Assembly (NCBI RefSeq): GCF_001039355.2
Contig: NW_019774458.1
Location: 524,232 to 558,899, forward strand
Direction: 5' to 3'
DNA: 34,668 nucleotides
Origin: Lingula anatina
Taxonomy: Eukaryota; Brachiopoda; Lingulata; Lingulida; Lingulidae
Shown here: positions 24,101 to 31,800 of the stretch, in pieces
How positions within the stretch are numbered: position 1 is the stretch's first letter
Layout of the letters: each line of letters opens with the position of its first letter
The notes under the pieces: model-generated
The model's input: only the letters and a program-made list of their open reading frames with translations
What the model was told of the DNA's origin: nothing
Database searches by the model: none
Translations under genes and position numbers: made by a program

Positions 24101-25931
24101 GAAAATACCCTGTGGCCTTAGGTTTTGTATTTCTTTGTCAATCCTGGTAAAACAATGAGAAGAGGTGGATCTGGTGGACCTGGTAGGATTGGCTGAGCTT
24201 GGATGTAGCAGAGAATTAAAATATGAAGGGCATTCTGGTGAATTTAAAAACAAACAGCGGTATTTTAAAAACAATTCTCTATCGTACTGAAAGCCAATGT
24301 AGTTGAAATAAGATAGGTGAAATGTTTGATCTGAGAGGGGATTTGGTCAGTAGTCAGAAGTAATAAATGAACGGGAGACTTACTAAAAAGAAGCGGCCCT
24401 GAGCGGCCCTCTAAATATATAGGGATTTTTTTCCAAAAAAAATAAAGTAAATTTATGTTTTTCATTTATTTTATGTGTTTTAGCTTATTTTAAAGGGAGA
24501 TGATTATACTGGTTAGAATAACAGGTGTATACATAATATATGTATTCCAATGTAGCTGAATGTACAGTGGTCAGCATTAAATGAATGACACTATGAGTGG
24601 GCAGTATTATAGTAGTGCTTCTTCCTCCTCCACCTTCTTCCTCTCCTCCTCCTCGTTTACTGTGTTTAACCCATTTTATGGTCATACTAGTAAGCACCAA
24701 ACATTTTCTGTTCAGCCAAATTCTTTCTACATCAGTTGTTTCACGAGCTAACACTATAGAACTACTATAATACATTCTGAGTTACTGCAACTGATTACAA
24801 TGCTATGCAACGCAGAAAGCCGTGAGTAGTGAAGGGCTTAAATATGACCTCCCTTGTTATGATAGATAGATTTGTTAAAAAACCTAATTGTCAAAATAAA
24901 TTGGCCATAAAGCTTTTTTCTCCTCTCTTTTATGTCAATTACTTAGTTACATATTAGGGCTATGAAATCAAACACTTTTAGAGCAAAAGCGCTTATCGTT
25001 TTTTATTCACTACCCATTGTTCTGCTATTTATATCCTACTGTTTTCTAAAAAACTCGAAATGTTTATTCTTTACTATATAAATATTATAAATCAACGACA
25101 AAAAATTGATCTTTTTAATAGTGAGAAAGGGGAAGTTAAACGAGAAAATTCTGATTGGTCAGTGTACAGGGACGATATTCAAACAGACCTGTGGACTGCT
25201 TTGTCGTTATGATAACAATTGGACAGTTGATTAAAAACCGAGGTGAGAAAGCATGCCGCAATCTTGTGAGGCACATGGATGCCATAATATCAGAAATAGG
25301 AGAAGAAGAGGAAATACAATACAACAGGACAAAACTATATTTGAATCATACCATCTCATCTTCACAGGCACGGTAGAGTTTTCACTGCAACATATGTAGT
25401 GAACCCTTAATTAACAGTCATGGTGATTTGAATCAGATTTAGTGATGTATTCAGATATAATAATATGTTAATTTAGAATGTATCTAGCATTAAAATCTAA
25501 CATATTTAGATCTATTTATTTGTATTTACATGGTAATCTGTAATTAATGAAGATAATTATTTTTTTTATTTATTAAGATGTGATGTGGGAAGTTGCACAT
25601 CAGCCACGGGAGTTAAATAAAAAAAAAGCAAATGAAATAAAGTGTTTGCGACCGACCACCTACCTTTTTTGTGCATTTTGCATTATATACTTAAGAACGA
25701 TGCCTAAAGATACAAAATATCTTTTCTCGCTATATAATTCTACAATACCAGCAATATGTTAAAAGTTACATCCAATAAACCAATAAAGCAAATACTTGCG
25801 GCTTCATATCATAATCTTGCGGGGAAAGTTACTTTTATTTAATTTCTTGCAAACAAAAATCGACTACCTATACAAAAGGTCAGCATTAACGCTCCAAGAA
25901 CAAATGTTCCATGTTGCAACACCGATATCAT
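21110..25931 (-). CDS. PTX-B: pentraxin-like lectin with a displaced signal-peptide exon
   Basis: Exons 2 and 3 are clear on the minus strand: 21775-22131 and 21110-21336. They have the same phase-1 boundaries as PTX-A/C and motifs FTACVWIKT, ILSYGSENC, NWHHWCVVW, SFVGFVGGVNVWDHD, LAICANT and YEQHC. Exon 2 is 33 bp shorter than in PTX-C, losing the loop between VVLKG and PADGNW. The HTHHEA segment of its relatives is HTQCEA here. No signal exon exists close by; the best candidate is 25868-25931, which encodes MISVLQHGTFVLGALMLTFC and ends in phase 1 at TATAG|GTAGTC, a weak donor. It aligns at DNA level with PTX-C exon 1 and has the conserved upstream element at the right distance. With it the protein is ~215 residues. 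If this exon is not used, PTX-B is a pseudogene. Confidence 0.6.
22465..23273 (-). mobile_element. PIF/Harbinger-like DNA transposon remnant (~0.8 kb)
   Basis: The ends form terminal inverted repeats: GGTCCGTATTCCAAGAT at the left and, reverse-complemented, GGGCCCGTATTCCAGAAT at the right. CTG, partly overlapping the ends, is a possible 3-bp target duplication. Further subterminal TCCTTAAAATAGGCCT / AAGGTCGACTTTAAG words recur in both orientations. The interior encodes a broken transposase-like fragment on the minus strand. It sits in intron 1 of PTX-B and is absent at the equivalent place in PTX-C. Confidence 0.7.
22876..23036 (-). pseudogene. HARBI1-type transposase fragment
   Basis: The minus strand reads about 50 codons including YVNQLVRLYDVNRNARRMR and DDYFFGRFRFSKDGFSY, then a stop at 22876-22878. 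The (D)xxFxxRFRxSKxxFxxL wording is typical of the N-terminal part of Harbinger/HARBI1 transposases. No DDE catalytic core remains, so the copy is inactive. Confidence 0.55.
23270..24480. repeat. Segmental duplicate of PTX intron 1 (partner at 28715-29880)
   Basis: About 1.1 kb here aligns with 28715-29880 in the same order. Landmarks include TTTTCAACCTTTTTATGACA, TAGTCCTTTACATGGTGTAC, TTTTTGGTATGGTCAGTA, GCGACACTCCT, AATGCATGCGGGTTTAT, and a shared retrotransposon fragment. Similarity looks to be 85-90% by eye. The copy is part of intron 1 of PTX-B as modelled. Confidence 0.8.
24037..24358 (-). mobile_element. CR1/L2-type non-LTR retrotransposon 3' fragment, copy in PTX-B intron
   Basis: A shorter, frameshifted version of the reverse-transcriptase C-terminal region at 29446-29889. 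Recognisable pieces include NSLLHPSSANPTRSTRSTSSH and FNCSTHFMEWNEL-like wording in shifted frames. It shares the same insertion surroundings as the other copy, so the insertion came before the duplication. Confidence 0.65.
24600..24660. repeat. CTT/CCT-rich polypyrimidine tract
   Basis: CTTCCTCCTCCACC and CTCCTCCTCCTCG runs. The minus-strand reading as Gly/Glu repeats is low complexity. It lies where, by analogy with PTX-C, a signal-peptide exon would be expected. Confidence 0.7.
24775..25640. repeat. PTX upstream-region duplicate, copy 1
   Basis: This aligns with 26040-26830 and, for its first ~550 bp, with 31205-31590 upstream of PTX-C. Landmarks: ACTGCAACTGATTACAATGCTATGCA, TGTTTTCTAAAAAACTCGAAATGTTTATT, GATATTCAAACAGACCTG, TCGTTATGATAACAATTGGACAG, AAAAACCG, GTGAGGCACATGGATGCC, and AAGATGTGATGTGGGAAGTTGCA near the end. 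No signal-peptide exon is recognisable on its downstream (lower-coordinate) side. Confidence 0.8.
25650..25830. repeat. Truncated copy of the PTX intron-1 block next to the PTX-B signal exon
   Basis: TTTTGTGCATTTTGCATTATA, AAGAACGATGCC, ACAATACCAGCA and AATAAAGCAAATACTTGCGG match ~23590-23770 and ~28990-29175. It lies just downstream, in the sense of the gene, of the proposed PTX-B signal exon, and stops where copy 1 of the upstream block begins. Confidence 0.75.
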
Positions 25932-25974
25932 CCTAGATAAACATGTAGAGTAGAACAAAATACTGCAGACTGTG

Positions 25975-26015
25975 GCTCTAAACAAATATCTTTTCTCTAA
26001 TGATCCAAGACCTAA
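25975..26015 (-). promoter_or_regulatory. Conserved element 44 bp upstream of the proposed PTX-B ATG
   Basis: The + strand wording CTCTAAACAAATATC-TTTTCTCTAATGATCC matches CTGTTAACAAATGCTCGTTTCTCTGATGATCTGAGG at PTX-C and ACTCTAAACATATGCTTGTTTCTCCCATGATCTGAGG at PTX-A. Its position supports 25868-25931 as a genuine or formerly genuine first exon. Confidence 0.55.
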
Positions 26016-26039
26016 TTCCTTGTGAATCGTTTTATAAGC

Positions 26040-26830
26040 TGTTATTTTCAAAGGCCTAAATTAGCCAAAATGTTTTTTCTCGTTTTATGTCAATTACTTA
26101 TCTACCGGGTACATATAAATGCAAGGAAGTTAACTACTTGAAAGGCAGAATTTTCCTTTTCGTTGTATTATTCATCACCCCATGAGGTTCTGTTACTAAA
26201 ACCTTACTGTTTTCTAAAAACACGAAATATTTCTTAATTTTTTTACGATATTTTAAATCAACAACACAAATTAACAATTTAATAGTGAGAAAGGAAAAAA
26301 TTTAATATGAAAATTTTGATCGGTCAATTTTTGGTGACGATATTCAAATAGATCTACGGACTGCTGTCTCGTTATGACAACAATTGGGCAGTTGAATAAA
26401 AACCGCGGTGAAAAAACGCGCTGCTATTTTGTAAGGCACCTGGATGCCGTAATACCAGAAATAGGGGAGAAGGGTAAATACAATAAAACAGGACAAAACG
26501 ATATCTGAATCAGACCGGCTCAGCTTCTCAGCAGAGTTAAACATATGTGGTGAATCCTTAATTCATAATCATGGTGACTTGAATGTTATTTAAGGGATAT
26601 GTAATTAAACTGGTGGAAAGTAGTATGTTAATTTAAACTTTATGTAGTATTTACCTTTGACATTTTCAGATCTATTTAGGCCTATATATATATAATGCTG
26701 GTTGCATGTCAGCCATTAAAATTTCTTAACATTGCATTCTGTAATTGATGGAAGGAGCTAAGTTTTAATCGATTAAGATGTGACTTGGCGAGTTGCAAGT
26801 CAGTCATAGAAGTTAATTCAAAGGAATAAA
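26040..26830. repeat. PTX upstream-region duplicate, copy 2
   Basis: The second tandem copy of the block at 24775-25640. Shared landmarks: ACTTACTTTCTAAAAACACGAAAT-like wording, GACGATATTCAAATAGATCTAC, TTGGGCAGTTGAATAAAAACCG, GGCACCTGGATGCCGTAAT, ACATATGTGGTGAATCCTTAATT, TAAGATGTGACTTGGCGAGTTGCA. It sits upstream of the proposed PTX-B signal exon, in the position that the third copy holds at PTX-C. Confidence 0.8.
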
Positions 26831-27041
26831 AGAGATATACATTTCAACTTCACATACACTCTCATTATGTTTCTTTCTTAGCTCTTATTCCGTGATATTC
26901 ATGTCGAAATGAAGTCATGTGGAAACCAACTGTAGGTGTGAATAGCTCACGTATTAGTTAGAAATAAGCTGAATCTTTTTTTAAAATATAAATAAAATTA
27001 ACAAATACACATCGAATCCATATGGTCGCTTTCAGCAAATT

Positions 27042-27047
27042 TTTATT
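27042..27047 (-). terminator. Candidate polyadenylation signal of PTX-C
   Basis: TTTATT on the + strand in GTCGCTTTCAGCAAATTTTTATT, ~150 bp past the PTX-C stop, conserved with PTX-A and PTX-B. Confidence 0.65.
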
Positions 27048-27199
27048 AACTTGGTATGTCGATTCTGAAAAATGTAGTTCATTCCAATCCAGAAGTACAA
27101 TCCCAAAGCAAAAGGAAGAAGTGTTAATGCTTTAATGGTGATCCATACAGGATACAGACCAATTTCATATTACAGAAGATTAATTGTAGTGGTAACATT

Positions 27200-30100
27200 T
27201 TAACAATGTTCCTCATATGTTGCGACCTTGAAGTTAGTCTTGGTGACGGTATCCCAGGATATGAGACTTCCCTCGTTAGTATTGCCACATATTGCCAGGC
27301 CGGGGATGTCGACGTTATCATGGTTCCAGACGTTGACGCCACCAACGAATCCCACGAATGATGGATGCCTAGGATATGCAATGGGCGTTGCCTCGTGATG
27401 GGTGTGTCCAATCACCCACTTACCACCTGAAATTTTGTCATTATGAATATGAAAGTTATTGGAATTATTTGGACAATGATTTATACTTTTTATAATAAAA
27501 ACAACAGTGCTTTGTTCAAGTTACATATTAACAGAGGGGTATACTCTGCATTCTTTAGAGCTAAGTACTCCCGCCGAGATGGGTCTCAAATCACAGCAAG
27601 GAATATTAAACATATTAACACCAGTTTATGTATCATATAAGATAACTTGATATTACCAAATTCTTCAGATGAAATATAAATCTTGAACATCAAAAGCAAC
27701 TCATTAATTGTTTGAACATTTTAGTGTAGAAATTACTGTTTCCAGCGCAGCTGTTTACATTCTTTTTACAAACTTTGCTCATATTTGTATGCTCGGAAGC
27801 CAAAGAACTATAACAAATATATATCTTTCTGTGTTCATACACCATTTTCTTATTACCTCCGGGTATGCGTGAAATTTTAACATGTTGACTCAGCGCGTGG
27901 AGACCATCCCTGTAGATGTTAACCTCTCTCTTGGCACCACTCCACACCACACACCAGTGGTGCCAGTTCCCATCGGCCGGTAGGGGTGCTTTGGCATGAG
28001 AGGACCCATTCAGTACGTTATCACCTTTCAAAACAACCGAGTAGCCCTGACCAACGGGGCTGTATCCAAGTTCAATACACTGGCGACAACTCTCTGTGCC
28101 GTAGGATAGAATGGGGCCGCTTGTGGTGCGGGTGGTTTTGATCCATACGCAGGCCGTGAAGGCGTTTAAATCAGGTGTATTTGTGTGCAGTAGCGACCAT
28201 GAGAGTGTGTTATCTGGCTCAGGGAAATGCAGAACTCGATTACCACCTGAAATTTAAAAATGAACGCTGACATAAAGGACAAGATCACTGCCACAACACC
28301 AAAACTAAGAAAGTAAAGCCTAGAGCAAACTTTCAGCAACATCATAATCTGGCGGTCGCTTGCCATCACATTGAGACCTGAATAAGAAACTTTGACATAT
28401 TTTGCTCGGAACAACTGCAGTAAATCAGCATACACGGTGGTTCTGTCTCAGGTAAGAAAGGCAGAGTTAACCAAAATATTCTAGTCTGCGCCTTTAAAGA
28501 TATTATCTGTCTGTGGTTATCTCAGATCAAGGTTAATGCACATTCTGTTTTTTAATGCATACTGCAGAACGTTGTTTGACTATAAAGTGCATCTTCTCGT
28601 GCTATTTATTCTACATTCTCCACTTAAATTGCCAACCCTTATTTTCAACAAAGATAACCAGCTTTCATCTGCATTGACGAAAAGATTTAGATGACAAAGT
28701 TCTTCTTTTAAAAGCATTTTTGTTTTCAACCTTTTTATGACAACACTTCTGTTATCAGTTGTCTCTTCCCATATTCTTTCAATTCTAAATATATCTCAAA
28801 GCCAAAATTAACTCAACTTATTGATCAGTGTCTAGTCCTTTGCATGGTGTACGTACCACTTGTATATGAGGGACCTTAATTGTCATTTTTGGTATGGTCA
28901 GTAAGAATGGTGGGTATTCACCCACGTCCGGACATACCTACGTCCACAGGCACATACACACAAACAGCAACAGGAACCAAAATAATGAAAACAGTCTGCG
29001 ACACTCCTTATACTTTTTGTGCATTTTGCATTATGATATCTAAGAACGGTGTCTAAAATACAAAATATATTTTTCTCCCTCATATATTTCTACAATACCA
29101 GCATGTTGTTTAACGCTATATCCAATAAAGAAAATGCATGCGGGTTTATTTCGTAATCTTGTTGGAGAAGTTTCTTTCGGTTATTTTTGCATTGTTTACA
29201 AAGAAGTATTTCGATGCACACGAAAATCGGCCTAATCAGGTCATAAATAAGCTCATCACTGTGCTATATTTCATGGGCATATTTATGTCGAAGAAAAACA
29301 AGATATGTAGGCAGTTATTAGGTCCACATATCATTTTATAATAATGATAATAATAACAATTATTTATTTCTAAAAAACTGCACTGCTAATCTGTCTTAAT
29401 GCTGTTTATACAAACAAAAATAACAGAATTACATGTAATTTTTTTTTAAACCTTAACACTATCTATTGTCCAAATGCATGAGGGTAGTTCATTCCATAAA
29501 ATGCGTGCTGCAATTGAAAATGCCCTGTGGCCGTAGGTTTTGTATTTCTTTGTCAATTCTAGAAAAAAACAAAGGGTAGAGGTGGATCTGGTGGACCTGG
29601 TGAGATTGGCTGAGTTTGGATGTAGAAAAGAATTAAAAATGAAGTGCATTCTGGTGAATTTAAAAACAAACAGTAGTATTTTCAAAACAATTCTCTTTTG
29701 TACTGGAAGCCATTGTAGTTCAAATAAGATAGGTAAAATGTTTGATCTGAGAGGGGATTTGGTCAGTAGTCGTGCTGCAGCATTTTGGTCAGATTCAAGT
29801 TTTTCAATTTGGAACAGAGAAAGACCATACTGTAGACTGTTTCCGTAGTCAAGATGTGAAGTAATGAATGCATGGGCAAACCTCTCCATTTGACCTTTGT
29901 CAAGGGTATGGGATAGTTTGGAGATTTTTAAAGACGGTAGAAAACGGCTATAGTTATTTTACTGATGTCGACGGCCATATCGCACCTGTTATCAAAATTA
30001 CTCCTAGGTTTTTAACTTCGTCTTTTACCCTGACCATGCTGTTTCCGATTTTTAATAGTTTGGCATCTTGAGAAAAACAAGAGGAAAAGTGAACTAACTT

Positions 30101-31006
30101 CTGTTTTGCCATCATTAAAAAAATAGTGAAAGGGCGATAAGCCATTGACTCAACTGACTTATATATTTCTGGATAGATGGTGTCACATCTAATGGTCTGT
30201 CGCAAATAACAGAGTATTGTGGTACGCCAAAAGCTAGTGGTGTTGATAGTGATTAGTAATGATTAGTATATGTGGCTAGCGTGACTGATGTTCAGACAGG
30301 TATGATTTGAACAATGTCGATGCAATACCATTTATATATCTTTTATATATGCACATATATCTTTATTAAGGGCATTTGTGTTATGCTTCTATTTCACACA
30401 GACCACGAATCCCACGAATCGCCAGGAATTGACAAATTTCAGGATTCTTGGTTGAATTGTAATCAGTTCGTGAAGTTCTTAACAGATTCGCATATAATCG
30501 TAGTCAGTTCTTGCAATTCTTGATCAATCGGGAAATCGTGGCAAAAACTTTGAGCTGTTCAAAATTTTGGCCACGAACACCTGATTCAAAAAAAAAAATA
30601 ATAAATAATAATAATAATAATAAATAAATAAACAAAATGGTAGTGAATTCTTGACAATATTCGTGCGATTCCAGCCGAATCCCACGAACATTCGTAACAC
30701 TATCACACCTGTGAATCGTAGAGCGTGTCGAATTAGACCAGAAAATTTGCAATTCCTGGCGATTCGTGTGATTCGTGGTCTGTGTGAAATAAGGGCATAA
30801 AAAAGACAAAATTTCAGGGTTATCAATAAACTCAACGTACTTTTTTCTTGGGAGTTCAATCCCCCTTGTAATAATGTACCCTGATGGGAAAGCAGTAATT
30901 ACATTCATACCATATATATTACATTCACATATTTACCTGGAGTTGAGACTCCTCTGTCAATACAAGAAATCAAGACTAACGCTGCAAGCAGTGGATGCCC
31001 AAACAT
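27200..31006 (-). CDS. PTX-C: secreted pentraxin-like lectin, 3 exons
   Basis: Exons, minus strand: 30937-31006 (signal peptide, MFGHPLLAALVLISC), 27857-28246, 27200-27426; both introns are phase 1; 228 residues. The domain order matches PTX-A: FPEPDNTLSWSLLHTNTPD, FTACVWIKT, ILSYGTESCRQCIELGY, NWHHWCVVWSGAKRE, SRIPGGGKWVIGHTHHEATP, SFVGFVGGVNVWNHD, LAICGNT, LISWDTVTKTNFKV, YEEHC. The FVG-GGVNVW and HHWCVVW signatures mark it as pentraxin-like. Classical calcium-ligand spacing is not recognisable. Intron 1 (2.7 kb) hosts a retrotransposon fragment and a long-TIR element. The gene is head-to-head with the DUF21/CBS gene, about 0.8 kb between ATGs. Expected role: secreted, possibly oligomeric recognition lectin; ligand unknown. 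Confidence 0.8.
28715..29440. repeat. PTX intron-1 segmental duplicate (partner at 23270-24030)
   Basis: Non-coding duplicated block in intron 1 of PTX-C. It contains TGACAACACTTCTGTTATCAG, GTCTAGTCCTTTGCATGGTG, GTCTGCGACACTCCTTAT, AATGCATGCGGGTTTATT and a (TAA)-rich stretch near 29338-29360 that may be the 3' tail of the adjoining retrotransposon. Confidence 0.8.
29446..30205 (-). mobile_element. CR1/L2-type non-LTR retrotransposon fragment (reverse-transcriptase C-terminal region)
   Basis: Two minus-strand frames separated by a frameshift. The upstream one (29954-30205) includes SSCFSQDAKLLKIGNSMVRV and VKNLGVIL; the downstream one (29446-29889) includes HAFITSHLDYGNSLQYGL, QNAAARLLTKSP, LQWLPVQKRIVLKIL, TYGHRAFSIAARILWNELP. 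This series of motifs is standard for the C-terminal part of CR1/L2/Jockey-group ORF2. The endonuclease and catalytic FADD-type core are absent, so it is 5'-truncated and dead. It is inserted in intron 1 of PTX-C on the same strand as the gene. Confidence 0.85.
30381..30800. mobile_element. ~0.42-kb element with ~55-bp terminal inverted repeats
   Basis: The left arm (30381-30440) and the reverse complement of the right arm (30744-30800) share ATTTCACACAGACCACGAAT, then CACGAATCGCCAGGAATTG and CAAATTTTC-like ends, with few mismatches. The interior holds an (AATAAT)n tract (~30595-30630) and scattered CCACGAATC/ATTCGTG words. No transposase is encoded, so it is a foldback-like MITE. It ends ~140 bp from exon 1 of PTX-C, in intron 1. 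Confidence 0.85.
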
Positions 31007-31057
31007 GGTAGTGTTCTCCACACTAACAAAGACAGTATACCAATATGCTGCAGTATG

Positions 31058-31100
31058 ACTGTTAACAAATGCTCGTTTCTCTGATGATCTGAGGCGAATT
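31058..31100 (-). promoter_or_regulatory. Conserved element ~50 bp upstream of the PTX-C ATG
   Basis: The third member of the element described at PTX-A and PTX-B (+ strand TTAACAAATGCTCGTTTCTC then TGATGATCTGAGG). Similarity to PTX-A continues outward to ~31190 (GCATAAAAAGCACATTGC). Confidence 0.55.
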
Positions 31101-31204
31101 TAATTTATTTCCATTTGGTTTGTTTTGTGTGTTTCAAAGCGAGGCTTGGCATAAAAAGCACATTGCTTTTTGTATGCGGGCGTCGCTTTACTTCTTTATG
31201 TAAA

Positions 31205-31590
31205 GCTATCTAACAAAATATATCTGAGCCACTGCAACTAATAACAATGCTATGCAGCGTTGAAAGCCGTGAATAAAAGTTGTATTATCCACCACCCCAT
31301 GCGGTTCCGTTACTAAAACCCTAATGATTTCTAAAAACACGAAATGTTTATTGATTTTTTTTACAATATCATTACTTTAAATCAACAACAAAAATTGACA
31401 ATTGAATAGAGAGAAAGGGAAAACTTTTATGAAAAAAATTCCGATCGATCAGTTTCTGATGACGATATTCAAATAGATCTACAGACTGCCTTGTCGTTAT
31501 GATAACACTTGGACAGTTGACTAAAAACCGCGGTGAAAAAACGCGCCGCTATTTTGTAAGGCATACGGATGCCGTATTATCAGATAGAAT
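31205..31590. repeat. PTX upstream-region duplicate, copy 3
   Basis: This aligns with 24775-25310 and 26140-26470: CACTGCAACTAATAACAATG, TTCTAAAAACACGAAATGTT, ATTCAAATAGATCTACAGAC, TTGTCGTTATGATAACA, CCGCGGTGAAAAAACGCG, GATGCCGTATTATCAG. Similarity stops near 31590. It lies between the divergent PTX-C and DUF21/CBS genes, so it may act on both. Confidence 0.75.
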
Positions 31591-31754
31591 TTAACTTACG
31601 GAAAATACATACTCGGATGTCTCCGCACTCGACAATAACTTTGTTGTTAGTATGGAGCTTGCGGAATCAGCCGAGGATTGCCGATTGACGATCAACCAAT
31701 CGGCGTTTTCACCAAACTTTGATGAAAAATTTTGAAACATGGATTCAATTGGCT

Positions 31755-31763
31755 TATATAAAA
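31755..31763 (+). promoter_or_regulatory. TATA box upstream of the DUF21/CBS gene
   Basis: TATATAAAA in GGCTTATATAAAATAGG is followed 29 bp later by TCAG (A at 31784), a good initiator position, and then the ATG at 31801. The 5' UTR would be only ~17 bases. The spacing is textbook, but no transcript evidence is available. Confidence 0.5.
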
Positions 31764-31800
31764 TAGGTCAAACTATTATCGTCAGAGGTTACTTGACACG

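Noticed and set aside
24485-24775. Minus-strand frame with Gly/Glu repeats as a PTX signal exon
   Set aside because: It contains ATGTTTGGT by chance, but the following codons reach a stop at once and do not align with exon 1 of PTX-A or PTX-C; the Gly/Glu part is a CCT tract.
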